Assembly (NCBI GenBank): GCA_033439685.1
Contig: JAUEDM010000001.1
Span: forward strand, 4,340,001-4,404,000
DNA length: 64,000 bases
Reading direction: 5' to 3'
Origin: Apodospora peruviana
Lineage: Eukaryota; Ascomycota; Sordariomycetes; Sordariales; Lasiosphaeriaceae
This document shows, piece after piece, positions 10,612 to 22,914 of this stretch. Positions within the stretch are counted from its first letter, which is position 1. The number at the start of each line of letters is the position of its first letter. The notes under the pieces were generated by a model that was not told the origin of the DNA, did no database searches, and saw nothing but the letters and a program-made list of their open reading frames with translations. Position numbers and translations under genes: made by a program.

Positions 10612-12114
10612 CTAACCAAACCTCTTCTCCAGCTTCTTAAAGAGCCCCGTCGCGCCACGCTCCAATTTGCCGGCGTGCTCCTCCAACTTACCCCTCGGCC
10701 TATCGGGGGTATAAAATTGCTGATGGACCGAGTACTCGGACGCGGTAGCAGCGTTGTGCCCGTATCCGGCACCCTGCTGCAGACTCTGCGGCGCAGGTGG
10801 GGGTGAGCCCATCCCGCCGGTAGGTGGCGTTGGCGTATGCGAGCCCGGCGTGTAACCACCGACACTGTGGTGGCCCGGGAACACGGAGCCGTATGGGCTT
10901 GCGAGCCCTGGGCTGGCCAGTCCGGGGCTCGGCATCCCGGCGACAGGCATGGTAGCTGAGCGCGCAAGTCCCGGGTGTTGAGGAGGCGCCGTCGGGTGCT
11001 GGGAGAGACCGGTTGGGTGTCCACCGACGGCACCCAGCAATCCAAAGCCTTGCGGCGCGAATCCGGGAGACGCAACGCTATGTTGAGGCGGGGCAGGAAA
11101 CGAGGGAGCCCCGGGCGGGTGCTGAAGATTCGGCGGCGGGATGCCGGGGCTGAGCGGTCCAAGACCGCTCGGGACAAGTCCCGGGGAGAAGGGCGTTGCG
11201 GCATCGTAAGCTAGCGTTTGATGCAGTGGGTTTGGGACCACATCCTCTGGAGGTGGTGTCTTTTCACGATGTCGGACTTGCTCGGGAGCAGCAGGTGCAG
11301 CGGGGTTATATGCCATGGGGACGAATGCAGGCGGCGCACCAGGAGGAGGAGGGGGAGGAGGTGTACCGTCCCCGACGCCAGAAACCGCGGAAATCGGGGG
11401 CCCAGCAAAATACGGAGCACCTCCGCTGTTCTTATGTCCGGACTGCGGGGAATTGTTATCCGCGATGGCGGCCTTCTCAAGCTTCTGCACCACCGAGCTG
11501 ATCTCGGTCTCCTGGCGCGGTGGAGGGACCGGCTCGTCGAGGATTTCGCATTGCGCCGAGGGAAGGACACGCCGGATACCGTTGACGAACTGCAGCGCAT
11601 CTTGCTGCTTCCAGAAGTAGATGTCGAGGGAATGCAGCTTGTAGTGATACTTGGCTTGATTGTGGGGGTCGTAGGTCGGCAAATGCCACTCTTCGTGTCC
11701 CTCGGAATCACCCACAATCAGAGTTACGAGGCAGGTATGCTCGTAGGAGTATTGGAGATGGGCGCGGTCGAGGTCTTTGAAACATGCGACGAACCCAATT
11801 AGCCTTTCACCTGAAGATCTCAAGACAAGGAAGCTTCTTACAGCCATCAAAGGCGTCCTGATCATCTGTTCCCGGACGATTTGCGACTTCAACACGCGCG
11901 CGACCTTGGTTGGCATCTTCGAACAGGTAGATGTAGGATCCCTTGTCGAACCGGTGGTGGGGAGGGTCATCGGTCGGCGGGCCGTAGAAGTAATGGATAT
12001 CGCCAAAGCTATTATGAGAGCAGATGCTGTCAGAGAGAGAGGCGCCTCTTCATTTGCTGTCAACTTGGCAACTCACAGGGTGGCTACATTGTCCTCTCCC
12101 GGCCGGGCGGCCAT
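10612..12114 (-). CDS. Conserved fungal protein with Pro-rich region
   Basis: Three exons on the minus strand, 12114-12077, 12008-11842 and 11774-10612, give 455 residues beginning MAARPGEDNVATLFGDIHYF. The first ~150 residues look like one compact domain rich in aromatic and charged residues (YSYEHTCLVTLIVGDSEGHE, HYKLHSLDIYFWKQQDALQF, ending near ILDEPVPPP). The next ~280 residues are disordered and rich in Pro, Gly, Ala and Ser, with a run of seven prolines. The last ~20 residues form a charged amphipathic helix (KLERGATGLFKKLEKRFG). I recognise the overall type as conserved among filamentous ascomycetes but cannot assign a function. The N-terminal pattern could be a PH or EVH1-like fold; that is a guess. 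The intron before the third exon is 67 nt with CTAAT as branch site; reading through it would also be open, so intron retention would not truncate the frame at that point. Confidence 0.78.
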
Positions 12115-13126
12115 CTTTTGCTTTCCACTCGGACTGAGCTTCCAAAGAGGGAGAGGGAGTTATTTCGAGAGCTCCCGAAGAATGAGCTTCTTGCTCTAGC
12201 TATCACTCAGCTTGAGTGCGGAATAGAGCAAGAATAGAGGAAACGTTTCAGAATAACAAGGAGTAACAGAAGCTTGTCCTGCCTTGCACGATAGATGAGG
12301 GGGAAGACGGGAGCTGGATGAGGCCTCAAAGAAAGTCCAAGTAAAAAGGAGTGTGACGACCCGCGCAACGACACCCGCACCCGACAGAGCAACAGCGCGC
12401 CACTTGGCCCGCAAACCAAAGCACTCCTCCCGTCAAATCAGCACATCCAAATGGTGATCCGACCCCCCTTGGACTGACCAGACGGGCAGACAGGCTCAGG
12501 ACAGCTGCGGGATGTCGCATCGACTGGTCCGCCGGCGCTTAGAAGTGTGTTGCCAAGTTGCCCGCCAATTGGGACGGGCCTGGCGGGTTGGCGTTCGTTC
12601 TGGCGGGGTTAAAAAGGAGAGGGGGGCAGCAGATGAACACTCTTGAGCTCGGGCCTCTGGGCTGTTTCCACTTCAGATGCGGGACCCATTGACCTGGCCT
12701 GCAGCTGTCGCGGGCAGGCAAAAAGATTTTGGCGGAAAGTCCCGAGATGGAAGTGACTTCCAGCGACAATCGAATTCGTTACGCGACCCGATATCCAATC
12801 GACTCCGACGACGACGGCGGCGGTTGATAACCGACGATTTGAACCCATAACGCTCCTTTTGTTCCGTTAAAACCGACACGTCTATTATGTATGTTCGATT
12901 GGTTCCCCAGCAGCTGAACGTTGTCAGAAACTGAACAATCTTCCAGTCTGCGCGAATCTCTATCCTCGTCTCTGGTCCTCCACTCACTCCCACTATACCG
13001 AGGAGAGAGAGAGGGAGACTCTACACTCCATATCCTCGAGATATACGACGGGCAACCTTTCCTGCAAAGCGAACCACACCGGACGGACGAACGAATGAGG
13101 CTGGCCTTGCCTAGAGTCCTCTCAAA
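12115..13126. other. Divergent promoter region (Pro-rich gene / uS8m)
   Basis: About 1 kb between two divergently transcribed start codons. The part next to uS8m is rich in CT and GA repeats (for example GAGAGAGAGAGGGAGA near 13005). No gene seen. Confidence 0.6.
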
Positions 13127-13615
13127 ATGGGCATCCACAGCGTAGCCAACGCCTGCGCGCACCTGCAAAACGCCTCCCGCGCGAGATTGGGCTTAACCTC
13201 CCTGCCCAACACCAAATACAACCTCATGCTCGCGCTGGCCATGCACCGCGCCGGTTTTCTCTCGTCCGTCACCCGCGGCGGGCCCCATCCGCCTCCGCCC
13301 GAAGCGCTCCTCTCGTACGAGGAACCGGAACCCGTCACCAACGAAAACGTAGCGACCCGCCGCATCTGGGTCGGCCTCAAGTACTGGGACAACCAGCCCG
13401 TTCTCAAAAAGGTCCAGGCCATCTCGAAGCCGTCGCGTCTGGTCACGGCAGACTTCAAGGAACTGTCAAGAGTCACGCGCGGGTTTCCGGCCGGCATGCT
13501 CAAGGGCTTGAGTCTGGGGGAGTGTTTGTTCTTGTCGACAGACCGGGGCGTGTTGGAGGCGCGTGAGGCGCTGGAGAAGAAAGTCGGTGGGTTGTTGTTA
13601 TGTCGGGCGAGTTAA
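13127..13615 (+). CDS. MRPS8: Mitochondrial small ribosomal subunit protein uS8m
   Basis: One exon encodes 162 residues, the normal length for fungal mitochondrial S8. The opening is MGIHSVANACAHLQNASRAR, matching the uS8 N-terminal helix that sits on 16S-type rRNA helix 21, followed by TKYNLMLALAMHRAGFLSSV. The C-terminal half has the uS8 end signature: KGLSLGECLFLSTDRGVLEA, then GGLLLCR. There is no long presequence, as in other fungal orthologues, where import depends on the native N-terminus. It lies head-to-head, at 1 kb, with the Pro-rich gene. Confidence 0.93.
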   Translation: MGIHSVANACAHLQNASRARLGLTSLPNTKYNLMLALAMHRAGFLSSVTRGGPHPPPPEALLSYEEPEPVTNENVATRRIWVGLKYWDNQPVLKKVQAISKPSRLVTADFKELSRVTRGFPAGMLKGLSLGECLFLSTDRGVLEAREALEKKVGGLLLCRAS

Positions 13616-14227
13616 AGATGGGTGTGACATAAGAAAATGGAAACCGAAGTTGGCTAGAGCAGAACGGTGATGGGTTCCGTCTCTGTGCTGGTAGTACGAT
13701 GTAAGATACAAGCCCAGAAAGACGTCTGGGACAGAATGGGATACGCTGTGTTATTATTCATTGTACAGAATAGGGGGGAAGTATCATATTGAGGGATTCC
13801 CATCGAGGTACAAGACGCTCAGCTTTCTTACTTCCTTTGATAAATCTTTTCCCCATGCAGGACGTCTGGTCTTGGAACAAATGTACAATACCGCACAGAG
13901 GCATGTCATGGCAAACCATCTCTTGCAGGACAAAAACGAATGTAGCTTCATCCACTCTGATTTACTTTGTAATGTGTGTGCTCCGCGCCAACTATCTCTA
14001 CTTCATCACACCAGCTTATGAACTCCGCAACAAGAAACAATGTCCGTTCCTTCTCTCACAGTGACCTAGGTATCATCAAGAAAGGAGGAGTGGTCCCTCC
14101 AGTAACACTACAGCCATCCTTCCTGCTCTGTGTAGGGATGGGGCGGTGAATTAATAAAAAATACAGAATGCAATACAATTTGCCAATGCCTGGGGTCGTC
14201 CTGTTGTGATCGGGAGCCCACCATTCT
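13616..14227. other. Convergent 3' flanks
   Basis: AT-rich sequence between the uS8m and minus-strand disordered-protein 3' ends. Nothing coding supported. Confidence 0.6.
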
Positions 14228-16229
14228 TCAGTCGGCAGTTATCTCCGTGCCGCCGCTCTCTTCCTTCTTTTCACCCATTTCTTTGTTGTCGGGGCTATCA
14301 AAACTCTCCGCTCCGTCAGATTCAAGCCCATTGGGCTTGTGTACTCCAGAATTGTCCTCCACATAGTTTCCGTTCATGGTTGGTGTCTCAGGTCGAGCGA
14401 TTTCGGCTTGCTCAATTACTTCTGTAGGCTCAGGGATGCTCTGCTCTGTTTCGTTGATCTGCTCTCCAATCTGAACAGGTTTTGGCAGATCAACTTTTCC
14501 TTCCGCCTCTTCAGCGACCTTGATGGCTTCCTCGGCAGTTTCGCTCTGCTCAACAACGGGCGCTATGTCCTTAGCAGTGGTGCTCTTCTGACCTGCGTCA
14601 CTCTGAAGTGAAATCTCCCCTTCGTTAGCGTTTGCCGCCTCGATAACCTCCTCGGCTGTTGTGGCTTGCTCGGCTTGAACAGCAATCTGGCTTGCGGTTG
14701 AGCTCTGCGGCGCACGCGAAGAAGATCGACTTGGTCCTCCCGCCGGCTTGGAGACAGCTTTTCGGGTCTCTTTCGAGTCTGGCTTGTTCGCAGGTCTCCT
14801 CGCTGCTGGCGCAACAGAGGCCTTTCGGGGAGGTGTCGTGGGGGCCTTTTCGGCCGTTTTGGAAGAGGATGCCTGGGTCGGTCGCATCATACGAGCGAGG
14901 AAACCCTCGTCAACCTCCTTCTCCTTTTTCGTAGGTGGGTGGTCCCGGGCTGGTTGCTTGGGAGGTGGTCCGAGGCTTGGCCGTGGGCGGTTGATGGTGG
15001 AATTCTGCCTCTTAAGGTTCTTGGTTCCGCCCGATCTCGCTCCCGACGTGGTCGCAGTCGGCACGCTAGTCCTGCTAGGTGGTCGTCCAAAAGATTCGGC
15101 AGTGTGCACAGCACCGCTTGCGCGGGATACAGACTGCCGAGGAACGTTGACCTTTGATCCGGAGGCAGCAGTATGGGTAGTCAAGCTCGGCGGAAGCTTG
15201 ATGGGACGGGTGGGTGACTTGGGCTTGGGCTTAACAAATCCAACGCCTGATGAGGGTGACGGTTGGAGCGGCGGGGGCCTTTTTCCAGGCGATGCTGCCG
15301 GGGGCCTGGATGAGCTGGCGTGGCCCCGCGGCGTCACAGCCTTCTCGGGTTGTTGGGCAACCCCGTCCGGGGTCTTCGCAGGAAGTTTTGGGGCTGCCAT
15401 CTCGGCGGGGCTTCTCGGCGCTTTGACGACAGTAGGGGATCTTGAGAGCTTTGCTGCTGTTTTGCTTGACGATGAGACTGCGAGGGTTTTCGGAGGTGCT
15501 CTTGCCGTGATCTTTGCGTCGGCCCTCTCAGCCTCTTTGGCAGGAGCTTTGCCCTTGTCTTTACCATAATCTGTTCCGTTCACGCATCCAGTCTCGCCAT
15601 TTGACTTGGAGCCATTGCCAGCCACATGTGCGTCATCGCCGGCGCCACCCTCCAAGCCTAGCTTCTTAGGCTGTGCCACAGGGCCTGCCGGAACTTCAAC
15701 AGGCACCGTCTTGGGAGAAACAGCCTTAACGGGTCCCCCGTTAACATCGGTGTGCGGAGACTCGGGTATGGGTTGGTCCTTGAGATTCATCTTGGCAGCC
15801 GCCTTCACCATGCTTGCTTCGAACGCATTCGGCTTCTCTTTCTCTTGCAAGGGCGAGGGTGTGCGCACGTCGCTTCCGCCGCTGGGCTTGCGTGAAGCTG
15901 AGACACTCGAATCCTGACTTGTTTCCCGCTGCAGACCGATTCTACCGTCTTTCTCGATCGCGATAAAGTTGGTTCGAACTTTGGAGAGGGGTCTGGGAGA
16001 CTCGCTGCCGGCAGCCGGGACTGTAGTGTGGAATTAGCTTCCCGCCCAGTAGATCAATGTACCGCCGCAGGGGAACTGGGAGCTTCTGCATCTGTTTCGT
16101 GGCTTCTCAGGATGAGGCAGGCGGGAGGGCCTTACTGATTAAGGGGATGCCAGGCGATCTTCCTCGATCCGGGGGACTTGAGTCCCCCTTCTGCTCGAAC
16201 ATGGCCCTGAGGTTCTTGACTCCGCTCAT
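14228..16229 (-). CDS. Conserved fungal low-complexity protein
   Basis: Two exons, 16229-16136 and 16020-14228, give 628 residues. The first ~65 residues carry a well-formed motif set (MSGVKNLRAMFEQKG, SPPDRGRSPGIP, SPRPLSKVRTNFIAIEKDGR) that I recognise as conserved at the start of a large family of filamentous-fungal proteins. The rest is disordered: long stretches rich in Pro, Ala, Lys, Ser and Thr (residues ~90-420), then a more acidic tail with repeated AEEAIKVAEEAEG-type phrases. Such proteins are sometimes annotated as mucin-like because of composition alone; there is no signal peptide here, so a cytosolic scaffold is more likely. The only intron is 115 nt and interrupts codon 32. Function is not known to me. 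Confidence 0.78.
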
Positions 16230-18365
16230 GGTTGCAGGAGGGAAGGAATGGAAGAGTAGGTGTGAAAGAATTATATCGGGAACGTTAGGCGATCAATGGA
16301 AAGAACGGGCGACAACGGTCGTCAGACTTTATCGTCTAGGGAAACGGTCGCCGTGCATCAAGCTCGTGTTGTTGATCTAGAACATGGCAAATTCGCCCCT
16401 TTTTGGGGCCTTGGGGCTGCAGGAGGGAGAGACGCGCTGGGAGCTTCCCCGCGCCAAGTGAGTGGATGGGCGCCGAGATGAGCAGGAGAAGCCGACTTGG
16501 GCGACAGCCTGACAGGTGGTCGAATGTTTGCGCAAGACGGGAGGAGCAGAAGGTTGGGAGATGCAAAAACAATCTTGGCCGGTTGCCGACTGGCGTTTGG
16601 GTGTTTTTGAAAAAATATTGGGTGAGGTGTTGTTAAATTAGAAGTGGCATTTCGGGGAAGGGTCGGGCCCAGGGGAGCTGCCGCAGGGCGGAGACGTATT
16701 CCAGTGCAACTGCAAGCGCTGCCGCAGCGTTGTATTTCAGCGATGCACCTTCTGACGCAAGGAGGTCAGGGCAGACAACTTCAGAGGACGGCGACGTGGA
16801 AACGGGATGGAGTGAGGTGGATGAGCTTTGCGATGGTTGATCTATAACGGGGGCGTGTAGGATTTATTTATTGCATGATATGGCCACAAAGCCTTTTAAT
16901 ATCGTTCTTGCCACGTGAGCATGACTTTCCACTGGGATGAGTGGCAGAAGGGGGTCGACAGTCGGTGGTTGGCCGAGCACTGGAACAGGTTTCAGGGGTT
17001 CGGAAAGTAAACTGTGTAGCTTTGTTGGAGTCACGATGTCTCGGGCCGCGCTCACTTTAGCTTCTTTTTTCCTTTTTCGAAAGTCGGCTTTCATATCGAG
17101 AGACCAGACTGCACCGGTCTGTCAAAATCCAATCACCCCCAAGATCCCGAGATCTTTCAACGTTGGCATCTCAACGGCCACCATCAGTCAAAAACCACAG
17201 CCCGAAATAAAGTTTAAAATCGGTGCCTGACCCTGGTCAGGAGCAGGTGCACGAGGTGTTCCTTTCGTCGCCTGTTTCAAGTGCCGTCATGCATCTTTAA
17301 TGCAAACCCCTGCGTCCTGAGGCAAAGAAACGTCCCAAGTCCAACTGTCTGATTGGTCCCCCCATAACCGCACTTCCGCATTGGGCGTAAGATTGACCCT
17401 ATTCAGAGGTCATATCAGTACCCTCTAAACTCAATTAATCTTTTACCACCATCTGTTTATTTACAATACTCGGGAACCCCCTTCCGCTCAATATAAGTTT
17501 TAATCATCTGCTCATCTTATTACATCATAAGATCCACATCAGTTCTAACTTCTTGCAATTTGCTGTACTCAAATACGGCAAAGGCAGTGGATTATTAATA
17601 ATGAAGAGCCGAGTGGAAAGTCACCAAAACGTACAATCCATCCTCTTAAATAGAGAAAGATTTGAATGCATGTGTCGTATTGGCGGTGACGGTAAGCCAT
17701 AAAGAAAGATGCGAAGAGTAGAAACCTCATATTAGGAAAGCTTAGTACTGTGAAAGACAACGACTCCCAATGTTTTGCATTGATATTATTTACAGTCGGA
17801 TGCTCAACTTCCCCCAGCCAGATACTGTCTTCACTGCACTTCGGTCAAGTGACTCCAGGGTCCCCGAACTGAAGGCTGTCTTGGTGGTTCGCTGGCATAG
17901 ATGGGGCGAAAGAAAGCTACGATGTTGGGTTCTTCCCAATGATAGACGACGAAACAGAAAACCTCTGATTAAAAGCCTGTTCTTGCATGGATTTCTTGTC
18001 CAATGTCCTTCTCCGTGGCTGGTTTGGCGGTTCCACGCTAACATTTCAAATGCCTGAGGAGGAATATATAAGGTAGTTGTGTAGACATCTACGGTCTGGG
18101 CCGCTTGGTGTGAGGATCTGTTTGTGCAACTCTACGAAATGAAGAGACTCCTAAGAGTTCAGATCTGGGTTCGACTTGGGGTTACACAGGATAAGCTCGG
18201 GCCCCAACTGAAGCTTTCAACCCCTCAGAACCCTTGCAGGCAAAGCTCCGGTGCCGGGAGCCAAGCTCGGGTTGCCAATTCGTCATATAGGTGGTGTTTG
18301 TGCCGAGAACTTTCATTTTTTCTTTCTTGAATTCCAAAAAGAAAAAGCCCAATTGAATCACAGCC
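16230..18365. other. Long intergenic region before LYS12
   Basis: About 2.1 kb with the promoter of the minus-strand gene at the left and the LYS12 promoter at the right. An AT-rich belt runs from about 17290 to 17780. Open frames are short and lack recognisable motifs. A TGACTC core at 17850-17855 resembles the amino-acid starvation (Cpc1/Gcn4) site TGACTCA in six of seven bases, but a single imperfect match is weak. Confidence 0.55.
18065..18073 (+). promoter_or_regulatory. TATA-like element upstream of LYS12
   Basis: ATATATAAGG lies about 300 bp upstream of the LYS12 ATG. It is the best TATA-like string in the proximal promoter. The distance would imply a leader of 200 nt or more. Confidence 0.3.
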
Positions 18366-19513
18366 ATGGCGTCCAGGCTCCTGACAATCGGTAAGCAGCT
18401 TCTTCGCGTACCGCCCATTCCAACTTCCAATTCTAACCAGCCCTCCACCAAAAAACAGGCCTCATCCCCGGTGATGGCATCGGCAAAGAAGTCATCCCCG
18501 CCGGCCGACGCGTCCTCGAGGCCCTGCCGTCCGCGCTGGGTCTCAAGTTCAAGTTCGTTGACCTAAACGCCGGCTGGGAAAGCTTTGAGCGGACCGGTGC
18601 AGCCTTACCTGAGGAGACGCACAAGAGGCTCAGGGCCGAATGCGAAGGCGCGCTCTTTGGGGCGGTCAGCTCCCCGACCAACCGCGTACAGGGCTACTCC
18701 AGCCCCATCGTCGCCCTGCGCAAAAAGCTTGACCTCTATGCCAACGTGCGGCCCGTCAAGACGCCCGTCAAGACGGCCGGCAAAGCCATTGACATGGTAA
18801 TCGTGCGCGAGAACACCGAGGACCTCTACGTCAAGGAGGAAACGATCAAGGACACCCCCGAAGGCCAAGTCGCCGAGGCCATCAAGCGCATCTCGCAGCG
18901 CGCGTCGCACCGCATCGCCACCATGGCCGGCGAGATCGCCCTGCGCCGCCAAAAGCTCCGCGCGGCCGGCAATCCGAGCATCCACAAGAGCCCGCTAGTG
19001 ACCATCACGCACAAGTCCAACGTCCTCTCCCTCACCGACGGTCTCTTCCGCACCACAGCCCGTGAGGCCCTGAGCGCAGCCAAGTTCGTTCAAGGCGGCG
19101 TCAAGTTCGACGAGCAGATTGTCGACTCGATGGTGTACAAGCTCTTCCGCCAGCCCGAGTTCTACGACGTCATCGTCGCGCCCAATCTGTACGGCGACAT
19201 CTTGTCGGACGGCGCCGCCGCGCTGGTCGGCTCGCTCGGTCTTGTTCCGTCCGCCAACGTGGGCGAGAGCTTTGTCATCGGCGAGCCTTGCCACGGCAGC
19301 GCGCCCGATATCGCGGGTCAGAATATCGCCAATCCTATTGCGACGATTCGCAGCGCCGCGCTGATGCTCGAGTTCTTGGGACTGGAAGATGCCGCGGCGG
19401 TGATCTATGCTGCCGTGGACGCGAACTTGGAGGAAGGCAAGCTGCTGAGCCCGGATCTGGGCGGGACCGCCAAGACGAACGAGGTTGTTGAGGATATTAT
19501 TAAACGGTTTTAA
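18366..19513 (+). CDS. LYS12: Homoisocitrate dehydrogenase
   Basis: Two exons, 18366-18390 and 18459-19513, encode 359 residues. The enzyme oxidatively decarboxylates homoisocitrate to 2-oxoadipate with NAD+ in the fungal alpha-aminoadipate route to lysine. It belongs to the beta-decarboxylating dehydrogenase family: GLIPGDGIGKEVIPAGRRVL at the N-terminus, the substrate loop SSPTNRVQGYSSPIVALRKK, the catalytic region RENTEDLYVK, and the family signature NLYGDILSDGAAALVGSLGL at about residues 252-271. The substrate loop with VQGYSSPI rather than the isocitrate or isopropylmalate versions supports homoisocitrate. The tiny first exon (25 nt, MASRLLTIG) is separated by a 68-nt intron. A cleavable presequence is not obvious, although family members usually act in mitochondria. 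Convergent with MEF1. Confidence 0.93.
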
Positions 19514-20300
19514 AAACCCTGCATCATCGACCACACATGCTCACCTGGCAAGGTGCCTTGGCCATCGCGCGAACGTTCCCAGTTGTGTATGCCACCTTAT
19601 ACCCATTATCCATCTTTTTCACTGTATATAACGGAGGGTGCGCGAGGATAGATAAAAATAATACCGAAAGCAATGTATGATGTCGAATACGTACTTCCGA
19701 TCTTGCCACATCGGGTCTATGGAAAGCAGATGGATGGAGATTTTGTGAAGTCGTCCATAGTTTGAGAGAGGAGTATTATTTCTTGTTCATACACCAATGC
19801 CTATGAGTAGGTATCCAGCTGCCGCTTTCTATTTATGGATGATTATCCCACGTCCCCATTTCGGGCCATCCAGTATATCCTCTAACATGCCCGAGGTAGA
19901 TATATATGACATACATTTGATAACAAAATAAAAATACAATAAAATTTTCGTTAAAAGATGGCCAGACCCATCTACCCCCTTCCTCCTCTGATCCTGCCAG
20001 GGATGTATGTAGGCGTGCGTGCCTACTGGCTATTTTATTTATTCCCAACATAAGCACAAGCAGATAGGTATCCTTGCGTTCTTATGCTTATTATAAAACG
20101 CTGGTACGGCCAACGTATTCTTCGTTGGTCAGCACCTTGTCCCAGATGTTGCTGATATGTCGGCCCATGATCGTAGTCGATATCTTCAACGCCGAGTTCC
20201 ACCAGCCTCTTGGCGGGTGAGAAAATGAGGTCAAGTAAGGTACCTTAAGCATGCGGTACACCTAAAGACAGAAAAGTCTGTTCCAGATGGCTCCATATGA
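19514..20300. other. Convergent 3' flanks of LYS12 and MEF1
   Basis: AT-rich, with a short palindromic AAGGTACCTTAA at about 20237-20248. No gene seen. Confidence 0.6.
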
Positions 20301-22914
20301 TTACTTGGTTCTCTTGGCAGCCAAATCAGCCTCGTGCTTGGCGACAAGTTCCTTCCTACAGTTGAGAAAACACACCGTTAGTCAAAACAACCCTCAAGAT
20401 CTCGCGTAACACATTTTTCAAACAAGAAAACTTACTGCAAATGCGGCGGCGCAGGGGCATAGTGGCTAAACTCCATGCTAAAATCGCCCTTGCCCTGCGT
20501 GGCGGCGCGCAAGTGCGTGCTGAACCCAAACATGGCGTTCAAGCTGCACTCCGCAATCATGGTGAAGTCGTCCGCACCGACATCCGTGTCCACAATGGTG
20601 CCACGCTTGTTCATCAGCAACAACAAATTGCCCTGGAACTCGACGGGCGCCGTAATAGTCGTCTTCATCAGCGGCTCGAGAACCTGGCCGCCGGCGTCGG
20701 GGAAGACCTTGCGGAAAGCCATCTGCGCGGCGAGGTTGAAAGCGTAATCACTAGAATCGGTAACGTGCGTGGCGCCGTCCGTGATGACCATCGAGGCGCC
20801 AATAACCTTGTGGCCGAGCAGAGGACCCTTGTTGCAGATCTCTTGGAAACCCTTGCCGCAGGCTCCCAGGAACTTGTCGGGGATGTTGCCACCGACAACA
20901 CGGGTCTCGAAGTGGTTCTCCTCCGGGTGGTGGGGGTTGGGCTCAATGAAACCAACAACACGGGCGTAGTCACCGGGACCACCCGTCTGCCGCTTGAACA
21001 GGTAGTCGAAGTCGGCGCGTTGGGAGATTGTTTCGCGGTACGAGACGCGAGGCTGCCCGGTCTCGCACTCGACCTTGTATTCGCGGCGCAGGCGCTCGAC
21101 GTAAATTTCAAGATGCAATTCACCCATGCCGCTGATGATGGTCTCCTCGGACTCCTCGTCGACGTGCAGCCGGAAGGTGGGATCCTCGCGCATGAAACGG
21201 TTCATGGCCTTGCTGAAGGCGTCGGCATCGCTGCTGCGCTTTGGCTTGATGCTCAGTGACATGACAGCGTCGGGCACGTACATGGAGCTGAGGGTGTAGG
21301 GCAGGCCGCCATCGGTGAAAGTGTCTCCCGAAGCGCAGTCGACACCGAAAACAGCGCAAATCTCGCCGGCACCAATCTCGGCAATGTCCTCCATCTCGTT
21401 GGAGTGCATCCGCACGATACGTGGGATACGGACCTTCTTATCGCTGCGCGAGTTGAAGAGGTATTGGCCCTTCTTGAGCGAACCTTGGTAGACTCGCATA
21501 TAGGTGAGCTGGCCATAAGGATTCTCCTCGAGCTTGAAGGCAAGACCAACGAAGGGGAGCGAGTTGTAGGGAATCAGTTGGACGGGCGCTTCTTGCTTGC
21601 TCTTGTCGAGGCCCGTATTCTGGACGTCGGCGGGATTAGGAAGGTAGTCGCAGACCGCATCCAACATAGGCTGAACGGCCTTGTCAGCAATAGCTGAGCC
21701 CATCAACACAGGAGTGAATTTGAGCGCGATGGTTGCACGGCGGATGGCGGCCTTGATCTGCGCCGTTGTGGGAACCTGCTCGTCCAAAAACAACTCGGCC
21801 ATCTCGTCGTCGACATCGGCCAATTTCTCAATCAGCTCCTGCCTCTTCTGCTCCGCCAGTTCCTTGAGCTCGGCCGGGATCTCCTTGGAGACCTTGACGT
21901 TGACACCACGTTGGCCATCGTTGCGGATAGCCTTCATCTCAACCAAGTCAACCACACCCTCAAACTCCTTCTCGGAACCGATCGGGATCTGAATCGCCGC
22001 AGCGGCGATCTTGAGCTTGCTGTTTATCTGCTCAACGGCCTTGAACGGGTTGGCACCCATCCGGTCCATCTTATTGACGAAGCTGATTCTGGGTACATTG
22101 TACCGCTTCATCTGCCTGTCGACAGTAATAGTCTGACTCTGCACGCCGCTGACGGCGCACAGCACCATCACAGCACCGTCCAGCACCCGCATCGCTCGCT
22201 CGACCTCGATCGTGAAGTCAATATGCCCGGGGGTATCGATAATGTTGATGTGGTACGTCTCTTCCTGGCCGTCTTCCTTTTTCCGCCAGTCGGCAAACGT
22301 CGCGGCCGACTGAATGGTGATTCCTCGTTCCCTCTCCAGCTCCATGGAGTCCATCTTTGCGCCGACACCGTCACGTCCTCGCACTTCGTGAATCGCCTTG
22401 ACTCGTCCCGTGTAGAACAGAATGCGCTCCGTAACCGTGGTCTTGCCGCTGTCGATATGTGCCTGCCCCAAAACAAACTAGCTCAGTGTCTCGTCCTTGT
22501 CTTGCCATCGTTACCCAGGTAGCCTAACGTACTGCAATACCAATATTCCGGACTTGTGATAACCTCTTTTTCTCTTCGGGGCTCATGCGAGCTGCGACAG
22601 CCTCGGGCGTCATATTCGCTTGGGCCATCTCCTTGGCCTGCTTGAGCCTTGAGCACCAGCATGTTAGCCAACAAGACTAGGACTGTATTCCCATTGACCA
22701 ATTGGAAGGAAACCTACGCAAGCTCAGCGGCGCTGAGGGCAGCAGCTCTCGAGATGGAGCTTCCACTAAAGTGCCGACGGGCGGTCCATCTTAGGGTGGG
22801 AGCAGCGGCCGCGTTCATAGCGACCCGGCATCCCAGACTGTAGTAGCGGACTCCATTCCTCGCGGCGGCAGCACGGCCGCTGTTGAGCGTGGCCACAGCC
22901 CGTATCACCCTCAT
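20301..22914 (-). CDS. MEF1: Mitochondrial elongation factor G
   Basis: Four exons, 22914-22718, 22647-22533, 22462-20436 and 20355-20301, give 797 residues. It is the GTPase that translocates tRNA and mRNA on mitochondrial ribosomes. The N-terminus MRVIRAVATLNSGRAAAARN is basic and amphipathic, typical of a mitochondrial presequence. The G domain starts at NIGIA-AHIDSGKTT, with the P-loop (residues ~105-113) split by an intron exactly between the two alanines. G3 is DTPGHIDF (from ~180) and G4 NKMD (~233). Domain IV and V hallmarks follow: SGMGELHLEIYVERLRREY, GGPGDYARV, and MNKRGTIVDTDVGADDFT near the end. The last exon is only 55 nt (KELVAKHEADLAAKRTK). All introns are GT-AG and preserve known EF-G sequence across the joins. 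MEF2-type ribosome-recycling EF-G differs in domain IV, so MEF1 is preferred. Confidence 0.95.

Noticed and set aside
14748..15569. 273-residue plus-strand frame opposite the disordered protein
   Set aside because: It mirrors the low-complexity, GC-biased minus-strand gene, which explains a long antisense frame. The minus-strand product has conserved N-terminal motifs.
18150..18190. GGTTCGACT string resembling a tRNA B box
   Set aside because: The flanking bases do not form a T-stem, and no matching A box, anticodon arm or acceptor stem is present.
20441..21259. 272-residue plus-strand frame opposite MEF1
   Set aside because: Antisense shadow of a strongly conserved EF-G exon in GC-rich DNA.
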